Assembly (NCBI RefSeq): GCF_009604405.1
Contig: NZ_WEGK01000019.1
Coordinates: 62,001-126,000 of the forward strand
Reading direction: 5' to 3'
Source: Nocardia macrotermitis
GTDB lineage: Bacteria > Actinomycetota > Actinomycetes > Mycobacteriales > Mycobacteriaceae
DNA: 64,000 nucleotides
Position numbers and translations under genes: made by a program. Of the stretch, positions 8,571-16,451 are shown piece by piece; the first letter of the stretch is position 1; every line of letters starts with the position of its first letter. The notes beneath the pieces are model-generated. The model was not told the origin of the DNA, ran no database searches, and was given only the letters and a program-made list of their open reading frames with translations.

Positions 8571-9028
8571 CAGATCCCGAGTTCCTGACCGAGGGTTGTC
8601 AGTTCGTCCGCTGCGGCACGACTCTTGGCCTCGTGTTGTCGCTGGTAGAGCTTCAGGTCGTCGAAGCGAATCCGGCGGTGCCGACCGACGAGGCGAAACG
8701 GGATATCGCCGGTCTCGAGCAGGCCGACGACGTACGGGCGGGACACGTTGAGCATGTCGGCGGCTTGCTGTGTGGTCAGCTCGGCATGCGAGGGAACGAC
8801 CGTTACGCCGCGGCCGTCCGCCGCCTGGGCCAGGATGAACGCGAGCAGGCTCACCGCCTCGCGTGGCAGGACGAGAGCATCGGTGCTGTCTATCTCCCTG
8901 GTGGCGGGGATGGTTTCCGCGTCCGGGTGGCGCATGAGGTAGTCCTTGATCCGGCGCAGGGCGCGTGCGGCGACCTCGGCGTCGATAGCGCCGGGTTCCG
9001 TGCGCTTGACTGCGGACGTCACGCCCAT
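8570..9028 (-). CDS. excisionase/MerR-type helix-turn-helix antitoxin
   Basis: A 152-aa DNA-binding protein upstream of the PIN toxin gene. Residues about 84-121 form an excisionase-like winged helix (LTTQQAADMLNVSRPYVVGL, then IPFRLVGRHRRIRFDDL). The first 80 residues are helical and may fold over the toxin or dimerise. I chose ATG 9028 because GAGGAGG precedes it; upstream extensions have no such site and cross the promoter. It probably neutralises the toxin and represses the operon; this is inferred from gene order and family. Confidence 0.85.
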   Translation of the reverse strand: MGVTSAVKRTEPGAIDAEVAARALRRIKDYLMRHPDAETIPATREIDSTDALVLPREAVSLLAFILAQAADGRGVTVVPSHAELTTQQAADMLNVSRPYVVGLLETGDIPFRLVGRHRRIRFDDLKLYQRQHEAKSRAAADELTTLGQELGI

Positions 9029-9060
9029 TGAGACCTCCTCGGGGTGTGTCAAGTATTTGA

Positions 9061-9066
9061 AGTATA
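9061..9066 (-). promoter_or_regulatory. -10 box of the PIN toxin-antitoxin operon
   Basis: TATACT on the minus strand, about 33 nt before the antitoxin ATG. Around it lie AT-rich direct repeats (AAGTAT twice, TCGAAAC twice between about 9050 and 9092) that could be antitoxin binding sites. Confidence 0.45.
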
Positions 9067-9138
9067 CGCAATAATCGAAACATTCGAAACGGCCTGATGT
9101 GGGCTCGCTGTCGAGACGAAGCTCGCTACGGTTGGGGC

Positions 9139-9813
9139 GTGTCCAGTGACGATGTGAGCAGTGCGCGGTCCGACGACGTTGCCCGGTTTCGGTTGGCGGT
9201 GGTGGATCAGGCGTTGCGGTTGTTCGCGGACAAGGGGTACGAGTCGACGACGGTGGACGAGATCGCCGAGGCGGCGGGGATTTCGCGGCGGACGTTCTTC
9301 CGGCAGTTCCGGTCGAAGGAGGATGTCGTATTCGCGGACCACGAGGCACAATTGGCGCGGGCGCGGGCGTATCTGGATGCGGCGCAGGGGGATCCGTGGG
9401 ACGCGGTGTGCGAGGCGGTGGTGGGGGTGTTCGAAGGATTTACTCGCACAAGGGAATTGGCCGCGCGCCGGTATCGGGTGGTGCGGCAGGTGCCGGCGTT
9501 GCGGGATCGGGAGATCGTGACGGTGTTCCGGTACGAGCGGCTGTTCACCGACTATCTGCGCAGCGCGCTGCCGCGCACGCCGGATCTGGCGCTGATCCAG
9601 TTCACCGCGGCGGTCACCGCGACGCACAACTATCTGCTGCGGCGGATGGTGCGCGGGGAGTCCGACGGCGGGGTGGCGGATCTGCGCGCCGCGCTGGCGG
9701 GTATCGGCCGGGGGCGCGCGACGTCCGGGGAGATGGTCGTCGCGGTGTTCCCGCGCGACATGCCGCCCGCCCAGGTGACCGAATTCCTCGGTAGACGGCT
9801 CGGTAATCTGTGA
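9139..9813 (+). CDS. TetR-family transcriptional regulator
   Basis: A 224-aa regulator with an N-terminal TetR helix-turn-helix (about residues 15-62: ALRLFADKGYESTTVDEIAE, then ISRRTFFRQFRSKEDVVF) and an alpha-helical ligand-binding C-terminus. GTG 9139 follows a TACGGT -10 box (9127-9132) by 6 nt, so it is probably leaderless; an in-frame ATG at 9097 lies upstream of this promoter. It sits directly upstream of the fadE25-like gene, and two copies of a GGCACTGAGTGCC-type palindrome flank the promoter between them, so it is a good candidate repressor of fadE. The ligand could be an acyl-CoA; that is inference. Confidence 0.87.
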   Translation: MSSDDVSSARSDDVARFRLAVVDQALRLFADKGYESTTVDEIAEAAGISRRTFFRQFRSKEDVVFADHEAQLARARAYLDAAQGDPWDAVCEAVVGVFEGFTRTRELAARRYRVVRQVPALRDREIVTVFRYERLFTDYLRSALPRTPDLALIQFTAAVTATHNYLLRRMVRGESDGGVADLRAALAGIGRGRATSGEMVVAVFPRDMPPAQVTEFLGRRLGNL

Positions 9814-9834
9814 TAACCATCACGTTCAGGTGTT

Positions 9835-9923
9835 GACACTCAGTGCCAGGCGCGATGGCGAGTATCGCGGAATGTCAGCGTGAAATGGCGACGTATACTC
9901 GGTCACGACTGGCACTGAGTGCC
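9835..9923. promoter_or_regulatory. paired palindromic operators around the fadE promoter
   Basis: GACACTCAGTGCC at 9835-9847 and GGCACTGAGTGCC at 9911-9923 are two copies of one palindrome. A strong -10 box, TATACT at 9894-9899, lies between them, so the second site would overlap the transcription start and the first would lie about 60 bp upstream. A second possible -35 (TTGACA, 9833-9838) overlaps site 1. This arrangement suggests repression by a dimeric TetR protein, probably the neighbour. Confidence 0.65.
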
Positions 9924-9979
9924 GACATGCTGAAAATTCGCGGACCCAGGTGATCCGACCCGACGACCAGGAGAGACCC

Positions 9980-11137
9980 ATGGCGGGCAATCCCGATTTC
10001 GACCTGTTCAAGCTCGACGACGTCCACGACGAACTGCGGGCGGCCATCCGCAGCCTGGCGGAGAAGGAAATCGCCCCGCACGCCAAGGACGTCGACGAAC
10101 ATTCCCGCTTCCCGCAGGAGGCCCTGGACGCGCTCAACGCCGCCGGATTCAACGCCGTGCACGTCCCCGACGCCTTCGGCGGCCAGGGCGCGGACTCGGT
10201 CGCGACCTGCATCGTGATCGAGGAGGTCGCCCGGGTCTGCGGTTCGTCCTCGCTGATCCCCGCGGTGAACAAGCTGGGCACCATGGGCCTGATCCTCAAG
10301 GGCTCCGACGAGCTGAAATCCAAGGTGCTCCCCGACATCGTGAACGGCCGGATGGCCTCCTACGCGCTGTCCGAGCGCGAGGCCGGATCCGACGCGGCCG
10401 GTATGCGCACCCGCGCCAAGCGCGACGGCGACGACTGGATCATCAACGGCTCCAAGTGCTGGATCACCAACGGCGGCAAGTCCAGCTGGTACACCGTGAT
10501 GGCGGTGACCGACCCGGACAAGGGCGCCAACGGCATCTCCGCGTTCATGGTGCACATCGATGACGAGGGCTTCGTCGTCGGCCCGCTCGAGCACAAGCTC
10601 GGCATCAAGGGATCGCCCACTGCCGAACTGTATTTCGAGAACTGCCGCATCCCCGCGGACCGGATGATCGGCGCGGAGGGCACCGGTTTCAAGACCGCGC
10701 TCGAGACCCTCGACCACACCCGCCCCACCATCGGCGCGCAGGCGGTCGGCATCGCGCAGGGCGCGCTGGACGCCGCGATCGCATATACCAAGGACCGCAA
10801 GCAGTTCGGCAAGGCCATCGCCGATTTCCAGAACACCCAGTTCATGCTCGCGGACATGGCGATGAAGGTGGAAGCGGCCCGCCTGATGGTCTACACCTCC
10901 GCCGCGCGCGCCGAGCGTGGCGAGAAGAACCTCGGCTTCATCTCCGCTGCCGCAAAGTGTTTCGCGTCCGACGTGGCGATGGAGGTGACCACCAACGCCG
11001 TGCAGTTGTTCGGCGGCGCGGGCTACACCACCGACTTCCCCGTCGAGCGGATGATGCGCGACGCCAAGATCACCCAGATCTACGAGGGCACCAACCAGAT
11101 TCAGCGCCTCGTTATGTCCCGCGCCATCTTGAGGTAG
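9980..11137 (+). CDS. fadE25: acyl-CoA dehydrogenase, FadE25 type
   Basis: An FAD enzyme that introduces the 2,3-double bond into acyl-CoA in beta-oxidation or branched-chain acyl-CoA breakdown. The 385-aa protein has the full fold, including the flavin-contacting stretch YALSEREAGSDAAGM, GSKCWITNGG, the GGAGYTTDFPVERMMRDAKI segment, and the likely catalytic Glu in QIYEGTNQIQR. ATG 9980 follows GGAGAG. Position after purK-purE matches mycobacterial fadE25, which is why I use that symbol. A 119-nt hairpin element begins 8 nt after the stop codon. Confidence 0.93.
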   Translation: MAGNPDFDLFKLDDVHDELRAAIRSLAEKEIAPHAKDVDEHSRFPQEALDALNAAGFNAVHVPDAFGGQGADSVATCIVIEEVARVCGSSSLIPAVNKLGTMGLILKGSDELKSKVLPDIVNGRMASYALSEREAGSDAAGMRTRAKRDGDDWIINGSKCWITNGGKSSWYTVMAVTDPDKGANGISAFMVHIDDEGFVVGPLEHKLGIKGSPTAELYFENCRIPADRMIGAEGTGFKTALETLDHTRPTIGAQAVGIAQGALDAAIAYTKDRKQFGKAIADFQNTQFMLADMAMKVEAARLMVYTSAARAERGEKNLGFISAAAKCFASDVAMEVTTNAVQLFGGAGYTTDFPVERMMRDAKITQIYEGTNQIQRLVMSRAILR

Positions 11138-11144
11138 CTGTGTC

Positions 11145-11263
11145 TTTGGCCTCCGCTTCGCTCCGGCGGGTTCGCGGCCCCCTGAGGCTCACCGATGAGC
11201 CCCGTGTCGGGCACTCGTTCCTCGCACCCGCCACGCGTCTCATCGGCAAGCCGGGCCGCGAAC
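11145..11263. repeat. 119-nt hairpin element, copy A
   Basis: Starts TTTGGCCTCCGCTTCGCTCC. Outer arms GTTCGCGGCCC (11170-11180) and GGGCCGCGAAC (11253-11263), inner arms CCGATGAG (11192-11199) and CTCATCGG (11239-11246), then a CGTG-CGGG / CCCG-CACG apical stem. It is nearly identical to copy B at 49.5 kb. It starts 8 nt after the fadE stop codon. Confidence 0.85.
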
Positions 11264-11314
11264 TTTGCTGCTGGTGTTGATCGGTTGCCATTGCTTCGCT
11301 CTGCGGGAGAACAT

Positions 11315-11351
11315 GATTCGGCCGACCTGTCGAGGTCGGCCGAATCTGTTC
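11315..11351 (+). terminator. intrinsic-type terminator after fadE
   Basis: GATTCGGCCGACCT (11315-11328) and its exact reverse complement (11333-11346) form a 14-bp stem with a 4-nt loop, followed by TGTTCTT. This is the clearest terminator for the fadE transcript and lies beyond hairpin element A. Confidence 0.75.
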
Positions 11352-11428
11352 TTGCAGACGTAAATACAGTCGCAATCGTGCGAATTCAGGTCTATCGAAT
11401 GTGGCGCGCACGGAGCACTATAAGGGGC

Positions 11429-11734
11429 ATGGCCGGAGTCGAGATCAACGACAAGTTCGTCCGGCGCACGTTGGACAACGGCCGGATCGAAGAGGTGCTG
11501 TGGGGTGACCTGTCGGAGGTTCGGGTCATCACCACGGCGGACGGACCCTTCGCCGAGGCGATGTTCTTCGTGCTCATCGGGACGAAGGGAAATGGGTGTG
11601 TGGTGCCGCGCTCGGCAGCCGATACGGGATTCCTGGTGCGGCTGCGCTCGTTACCGGGCTTCGACAACCGGCGGGTGAACCAGGCCATCGACACCACTCT
11701 CGACCGTCAGTTCTCGGTGTGGCGGCGTAATTAA
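11429..11734 (+). CDS. hypothetical protein, 101 aa
   Basis: A small soluble protein starting MAGVEINDKFVRRTLDNGRI, with no signal peptide and no domain I can name. It looks like an alternating strand/helix fold; the middle (LSEVRVITTADGPFAEAMFF) is strongly amphipathic and KGNGCVVPRSAADTGFLVRL follows. Codon use and third-position GC resemble neighbouring genes. The start at ATG 11429 is uncertain; an upstream ATG at 11399 would add ten residues. It lies after the fadE terminator and converges on the acetyltransferase gene. Confidence 0.65.
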   Translation: MAGVEINDKFVRRTLDNGRIEEVLWGDLSEVRVITTADGPFAEAMFFVLIGTKGNGCVVPRSAADTGFLVRLRSLPGFDNRRVNQAIDTTLDRQFSVWRRN

Positions 11735-11751
11735 GGTCCGCGCCCGGGAAG

Positions 11752-12042
11752 TCAGTCGACGAGACCGGCGTATTCGCGGTGATCGGCGATGAACTTCTCG
11801 ACGTACCAGCAGGTGGGGATGACCGAGAACCCGGCATCGCGGGCATCGTTCAACGCGTATTCGACCACCTGCGCGGCCACGCCGCGGCCGCGGAATTCGG
11901 GGAACGTCAGGGTGTGCTGGAAATCGCGCGTCCGGCGCTCGCCGTCGACGTGCTCGCTGTAGTCGGCGTATCCGGCGAGGGTGTCGTCGAGGTAGATCTC
12001 GTAGCGGGTGTCGGCGACATTGTGCTCGAACCTGGTGGTCAT
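11752..12042 (-). CDS. short GNAT-type N-acetyltransferase
   Basis: A 96-aa minimal GCN5-related acetyltransferase of the COG2388 type. The acetyl-CoA-binding region is EFRGRGVAAQVVEYALNDA, after beta strands containing YEIYLDDTLAGYADY and HTLTFPEF, and the final part (VIPTCWYVEKFI) matches the family. The substrate is unknown. The start ATG at 12042 is preceded by GAGGAG. Size is normal for this subfamily. Confidence 0.88.
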   Translation of the reverse strand: MTTRFEHNVADTRYEIYLDDTLAGYADYSEHVDGERRTRDFQHTLTFPEFRGRGVAAQVVEYALNDARDAGFSVIPTCWYVEKFIADHREYAGLVD

Positions 12043-12102
12043 ATGCGGTGAAACTCCTCGGGACGGTGAGTTTGTTCCTTCGATACCCAGGATCGGCCCG
12101 GT

Positions 12103-13461
12103 TTACAACACCGCGCCGGGATTCAGAATGCCGTGCGGGTCCAGCGCGTCCTTGATGCGGCGGGTCAGATCCATCACCTCGGGGCCGACCTGATCGGGCA
12201 GCCACGCCTTCTTCAACCGCCCCACCCCGTGCTCGCCGGTGATGGTGCCGCCCAGGGCGATGGCCAGTGCCATGATCTCGCCGAACGCCTGATGCGCGCG
12301 GGCGGTCTCGTCGGCGTCGCTCGGATCGTGCACGATCAGCGGATGGGTGTTGCCGTCCCCGGCGTGCGCGATCACCGACACCAGAACCGCACGGCGCGTG
12401 GCGATCTCGGCGATTCCGGTGACGAGTTCGCCCAGTCGCGGCAGCGGCACCCCGACATCCTCGAGCAGCAGTGTGCCCCGGCGTTCCACGGCCGGGATGG
12501 CGAAACGTCGTGCGGCGGTGAACGCCTCGCCCTCCTCGGGGTCCTCGGTGCTGAAAACCTCTGTGGCTCCGGACTTCTCGCAGGCTTCGACCATGATCGC
12601 GGCCTCGGCGGCGGCGTGCTCGCCGGGTGCGTCGGAGCGGGCCACCAGCATGCCCGCCGCGGTCCGGTCCAGGCCCATCCGCAGTTCGTCCTCGACGGCG
12701 TTGATGGCCACCGCGTCCATGAATTCCAGCATCGAGGGCCGCAGCCGGCCGGTGATCGCGAGGATCGCCGCGGTGGCCGTCTCGATCGTGGAAAACGTTG
12801 CCACCACGGTACTTTGGGGTGTCTGCGCGGGCAGCAGCCGCAATGTCACCTCGGTGATGATGCCGAGGGTGCCCTCGCTGCCGACGAACAGCTTGGTCAG
12901 CGACAGCCCGGCCGAATCCTTCAGCCGCGGCCCGCCCAGCCGGACCACGGTCCCGTCGGCCAGCACCACTTCCATACCGAGCACGTAATCGGTGGTGACG
13001 CCGTACTTCACGCAGCACAGGCCGCCCGCGTTGGTGGCCGCGTTACCGCCGATCGAGCAGATCTCGAAGGAGGACGGATCCGGCGGATACCACAGCCCGT
13101 GCTTCGCGACCGCGCGTTTGACCTCGGCGTTCAGCAGCCCCGGCTGCGCGACCGCGGTTCGGGTGACCGGATCCACGGTGATCTCCCGCATCCGCTCGGT
13201 ACTCAGCAGCAGCGCCCTGTCCTGCGCGGTGGCCCCGCCGGACAGCCCGGTCCCCGCACCCCGCGGCACCACCGGCACCCGATGCCGATGCGCCCAGCGC
13301 AGCACGGTCGAGACCTGTTCGGTGGTGGTGGGACGAACCAGCGCCAGGGGCGTCCCGGCGTCGGGATCCAGGGCCCGATCCTGGCGATATCCGGCCAAAA
13401 TATCCGGATCTGTCACAAGTGCGCCAGCGGGTAGGTGCTCGGCGAGCGATTTCACGTCCAC
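12103..13461 (-). CDS. FAD-linked oxidase (GlcD / D-lactate dehydrogenase-like), copy 1
   Basis: A 452-aa flavoprotein of the COG0277 family that oxidises a 2-hydroxy acid (such as glycolate, D-lactate or D-2-hydroxyglutarate) to the 2-oxo acid. The FAD-binding domain shows VPRGAGTGLSGGA, SIGGNAATNAGG and GSEGTLGIITEVTL; the C-terminal cap has AHAGDGNTHP and GEHGVGRLKKAWL. The start is GTG 13461, 6 nt from a TAGTTT -10 box (13468-13473), hence leaderless. It is divergent from the GroES-like gene. A close paralogue lies at 54.0-55.4 kb. The exact substrate cannot be assigned. Confidence 0.9.
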   Translation of the reverse strand: MDVKSLAEHLPAGALVTDPDILAGYRQDRALDPDAGTPLALVRPTTTEQVSTVLRWAHRHRVPVVPRGAGTGLSGGATAQDRALLLSTERMREITVDPVTRTAVAQPGLLNAEVKRAVAKHGLWYPPDPSSFEICSIGGNAATNAGGLCCVKYGVTTDYVLGMEVVLADGTVVRLGGPRLKDSAGLSLTKLFVGSEGTLGIITEVTLRLLPAQTPQSTVVATFSTIETATAAILAITGRLRPSMLEFMDAVAINAVEDELRMGLDRTAAGMLVARSDAPGEHAAAEAAIMVEACEKSGATEVFSTEDPEEGEAFTAARRFAIPAVERRGTLLLEDVGVPLPRLGELVTGIAEIATRRAVLVSVIAHAGDGNTHPLIVHDPSDADETARAHQAFGEIMALAIALGGTITGEHGVGRLKKAWLPDQVGPEVMDLTRRIKDALDPHGILNPGAVL

Positions 13462-13539
13462 ACCCTGAAACTACGTGGTTCGCGCACTCCTGTGGACCGA
13501 GGTGCGCGGCCGGGTGTCGCGCTTTCATACAATTCCGTA

Positions 13540-13860
13540 ATGCCCGATCCGAAGCTCGAAATCCAGATGTTGCACGACAGGGTCATCGTGCGCGAAGCCC
13601 AGGAAGCCGGGGAGCGGCGCAGCAGCGGCGGCATCCTCATCCCCGCCACCGCCCAGGTGGCCAAGCGCCTGACCTGGGGTGAGGTGTGCGGCGTCGGCTC
13701 GCATGTGCGCAGTGTCGAGGTCGGGGACCGGGTGCTTTACAGCGCCGAGGATCAGTTCGAGGTCGAGATCCAGGGGCAGGCGTACACGGTCATGCGGGAG
13801 CGCGATCTGCACGCGGTCGCCAACGATCGCACCGAACACGGCACCGGGCTGTACCTGTAG
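13540..13860 (+). CDS. GroES-like (Cpn10) protein, stand-alone
   Basis: A 106-aa protein of the chaperonin-10 fold: MLHDRVIVREAQEAGERRSS, GGILIPATAQVAKRLTWGEV and VEVGDRVLYSAEDQFEVEI match the GroES beta barrel including the mobile-loop region. There is no groEL next to it, so it is probably a paralogue of the main co-chaperonin rather than GroES itself. ATG 13540 is 6 nt from TACAAT (13528-13533), suggesting leaderless transcription. Whether it binds a chaperonin is unknown. Confidence 0.85.
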   Translation: MPDPKLEIQMLHDRVIVREAQEAGERRSSGGILIPATAQVAKRLTWGEVCGVGSHVRSVEVGDRVLYSAEDQFEVEIQGQAYTVMRERDLHAVANDRTEHGTGLYL

Positions 13861-13861
13861 G

Positions 13862-14217
13862 TCACGCGGAGTCGCTCGTGTACCGACTCGTGAGTGGGTC
13901 ATTGAGTTCGAGAGGTACGTGCGGTGTTTCGGTCAGCGGGATTCGGTTGACGAACCCGCTGTGTCGGTTCTCGGCGAGCCCATGGTCCTCGGGCAAGCAC
14001 ATATCGCCGCCCGCGTAGGCGACCTGTGCGTGGTCGCCCCCGCCTCACGGTGACGGTGAACGGCTGATCGCGCCAGGTCAGCTTCATCTTTCGGCACGTA
14101 GGCGAGCAGATGCGCCGGGCCCGAGTGACCGAGTCCCGTCGAGTGCGGAGGATCTGCCCGTGGTACTCGACGATGATCGCGCCGTGCAGGGCTGGTAGCT
14201 CGACCGTCTCGGGAATC
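13862..14217 (-). pseudogene. possible frameshifted gene remnant
   Basis: On the minus strand one frame reads protein-like from about 14217 to 14046 (ETVELPALHGAIIVEYHGQI, later MKLTWRDQPFTVTV). Then a different frame becomes protein-like, GDHAQVAYAGGDMCLPEDHG and on to SRYTSDSA, ending with a TGA at 13862-13864. One frameshift near 14030-14050 would join them. No family is recognised. It could also be chance coding potential in the gap between the convergent GroES-like and S51 genes. Confidence 0.35.
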
Positions 14218-14877
14218 TCACGGCCCGTCGTCGTGGCGTAGCAGCGCTTCGACGTTCTCGCCGTCGACTATCACGGCGTCGTCGTCGGTGAGGGCCCAGT
14301 GTGGGATGTGGTCGGCGCGGAAGCGGGCGGCCAGGGCGGTGCAGACGCCGTCGGGGTCGGTGTCTGGGGAGTCGACGTGCGGGACGATGGGGCGGTCGAT
14401 CAATCCCAGTCCGTCCCAACGGGGTTCGATGCCGCAGGCGGGCAGGACCTCGGCAGGGTCGTCGGCGGATTCCAGGCCGTGCAGGTCGGGGGCGAGCAGG
14501 CAGGCTCCGGCGCTGTAGCCGGCGTAGGCCAGGGCGTCCTCGGCCAGTAGATCGCGCAGGACGAGATCGGCTCCGCTGCGGGCGAATTGGGCGCGCAGGA
14601 CGAAGGTGTTGCCGCCGCGGACCCAGATCAGGGGGTATCGCCGCAGCGTTTTCTCCAATTCGACCGTGCGGCCGAGGTATTCGCGCAGGTCCAGGATTTC
14701 AGGCTGGAATCCGGCGCGGCGCAGCGGAACTCGATCGCTGGCGACCGCACCGGCCCAGGCCGCGGGCCAGGCGTCGCAGGCGTTCGGGATGATGACGACC
14801 GGGCCGGGATCGCCCACCAGCGCGGCGAATCGGTCGTAGTGTGCCCCGAATCTGTAGCTGGACAGGAAAAGTCGCAT
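14218..14877 (-). CDS. peptidase S51 family protein (PepE-like)
   Basis: A 219-aa protein of the class I glutamine amidotransferase-like fold used by S51 peptidases (alpha-aspartyl dipeptidase and cyanophycinase relatives). The nucleophile elbow AGYSAGACLL places the catalytic Ser at about residue 122, with a following His at about 167 in IVPHVDSP; WVRGGNTFVL is the other family motif. It begins MRLFLSSYRFG, typical of the family. It is the third gene of a HIT-DinB-S51 operon, 4 nt after the DinB stop codon. Confidence 0.85.
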   Translation of the reverse strand: MRLFLSSYRFGAHYDRFAALVGDPGPVVIIPNACDAWPAAWAGAVASDRVPLRRAGFQPEILDLREYLGRTVELEKTLRRYPLIWVRGGNTFVLRAQFARSGADLVLRDLLAEDALAYAGYSAGACLLAPDLHGLESADDPAEVLPACGIEPRWDGLGLIDRPIVPHVDSPDTDPDGVCTALAARFRADHIPHWALTDDDAVIVDGENVEALLRHDDGP

Positions 14878-14881
14878 CGGC

Positions 14882-15694
14882 TCAGATGGTGAAGCGGAGT
14901 GTGTCGACCACGCGACGTCCCAACTCGGTATCGCCGGTAATGATGATCTCGTCCGAATGCGCTGCGGCCGTGGTCCTTCCGGCACGCAACCGCGCGAACA
15001 GGCCGGACGGCATCTCGATGCGCACGGTCGCCGGGCCGTCGAGCTCCTCGACCTGATTCGCCCGGCCGTCCACCACCAGATGCAGCTGCCGGGTGATCGG
15101 TCCGGTCAGCACGACGCTGATGCGCGAACCGTCCGGCGCGTGCGCACCCTTGACCACCGCGCGTCCGAGCGTCGGGGTGAGCTCGTCGAAGGCGATCTCG
15201 GCCCGCGGCCCGTCCTCGGGCACGGTGACGCCCAGCGCGTCGGCGATATCGAGCTCGTGCATCCAGCAGTCGAACAGCCGGACTTGCATGAACCGGCCGT
15301 ACGGCACGACGCCGACGGGCGACATCGACGGGTTCTCCCACTGCTCGGCCGTGAACTCGGCCAGCGCCTTGCGGCGGCGATCGGTGATCTCGGTGAACTT
15401 CGCCAGCAACTCGGCGCCGCTGAGCGGGCGCAACGATTCGATCCACGCCTCGTTCAACGCGCCGATCTCGTTGTGCACGTGCGGTGCCCCGGTGATCGCG
15501 GGATCGGCGGTCGGATTGGGCTCACCGAGCAGGATGGATTCGATGCCGACCAGATGGGCCAGCACATCGAAGACGGTCCAGCCGGGCAGCGGAGACGGTG
15601 TGCGCCACTGCTTTTCGTCGATATCGGCGACCAGACGGGTCAGCGCGTCCCACTCCTGGGACAGGGCCGCGGTCAGGGTGTCGCGGTCGGTCAT
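14882..15694 (-). CDS. DinB / mycothiol-dependent maleylpyruvate isomerase-type protein
   Basis: A 270-aa protein with an N-terminal four-helix DinB-like metal-binding domain (MDMPI_N / TIGR03083 type: PGWTVFDVLAHLVGIE, later RLFDCWMHELDIADAL) and a C-terminal SCP2-like domain. The His residues in AHLVG and WMHELDIADAL are likely metal ligands. Relatives include mycothiol-dependent isomerases and many proteins of unknown function. Its ATG overlaps the upstream HIT stop by 4 nt (ATGA). Confidence 0.83.
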   Translation of the reverse strand: MTDRDTLTAALSQEWDALTRLVADIDEKQWRTPSPLPGWTVFDVLAHLVGIESILLGEPNPTADPAITGAPHVHNEIGALNEAWIESLRPLSGAELLAKFTEITDRRRKALAEFTAEQWENPSMSPVGVVPYGRFMQVRLFDCWMHELDIADALGVTVPEDGPRAEIAFDELTPTLGRAVVKGAHAPDGSRISVVLTGPITRQLHLVVDGRANQVEELDGPATVRIEMPSGLFARLRAGRTTAAAHSDEIIITGDTELGRRVVDTLRFTI

Positions 15695-16167
15695 GCGTGT
15701 TTCTCCTCGTCGGTGACATCGGATTCCTCGATGTCGAGCCGGTCCAATCCGGTGCGGATGGCCGCGGCGGTGGTGGCGGGGTCGGGTTGGTTGCCGACCC
15801 GGCCGCGGAACAGCATTCCGGTGGCGAAGGATCGGATGTCGCCGGTGTGTCGGGGGACCACGTGCAGGTGTACGTGGTGCACGGTCTGGAACGCCGACTT
15901 TCCGTCGTTCAGAATGAGATTCGCGCCGTCGGCCCCGAGTGTGCTGCGCCGCAACGCTTTTGCCATGCGGTGCCCGAGCGCGAACAGCCGGGCGCCCAGC
16001 GCGGCGTCGAGATCGTCCAGGTTGGTGGCGTGGCGTTTGGGGATCACCAGCAGGTGGCCGCGGGTGATGGGCCGGATGTCGAGGAACGCGCACAGCGCGT
16101 CGTCCTCGTGGACCTTCGTCGCCGGAGCCGTGCCCGCGACGATTCCGCAGAATATGCAGCCGCTCAC
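15691..16167 (-). CDS. HIT-family nucleotide hydrolase/transferase
   Basis: A 158-aa histidine-triad protein that cleaves phosphorus bonds of nucleotides such as AMP-amides or dinucleoside polyphosphates. The catalytic triad H98-V-H100-L-H102 lies in VHHVHLHVVP and the N-terminus carries C-x-x-C (GCIFCGIV). I chose GTG 16167, 7 nt from TAATGT on the minus strand (16175-16180), which fits leaderless transcription; longer frames upstream have no conserved sequence. It is the first gene of the HIT-DinB-S51 operon. Confidence 0.88.
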   Translation of the reverse strand: MSGCIFCGIVAGTAPATKVHEDDALCAFLDIRPITRGHLLVIPKRHATNLDDLDAALGARLFALGHRMAKALRRSTLGADGANLILNDGKSAFQTVHHVHLHVVPRHTGDIRSFATGMLFRGRVGNQPDPATTAAAIRTGLDRLDIEESDVTDEEKHA

Positions 16168-16337
16168 AGTCTCGACATTACGGCGTACGAAGCTCGCGGG
16201 ACACCCCTGGGCGACTTTGTGCGGGTCAGTGCGGGTGGCGACGGGCGCGGTCGGCTTCGGGCCCAGCGCATTCCGGGATCCGGGTGAACCGGCAAGGCGT
16301 GTGAGATTGATCTCGGTTACGCTCACCGCCGAGTCGG

Positions 16338-16376
16338 TACAGTTGTGCGATCGAAAACTTACCCATGGGTAAGTTT
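16338..16376. promoter_or_regulatory. pnt promoter with 22-bp perfect palindrome
   Basis: A TACAGT -10 box (16338-16343) is followed at 16355-16376 by a perfect 22-bp palindrome with core AACTTACCCATGGGTAAGTT. The palindrome would lie from about +5 to +26, a classic repressor position. It is about 75 bp before the pntAA start, and the 284-bp gap between the HIT and pntAA genes holds no other feature I can see. The binding protein is unknown; symmetry suggests a TetR-type dimer. Confidence 0.65.
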
Positions 16377-16451
16377 CGGTGCCGAAAGAACGTCTCGAGG
16401 CTCCGCACGAACCGTGGGGCCGGCTACCGTCACGAGTAAGGATGTTGACCA

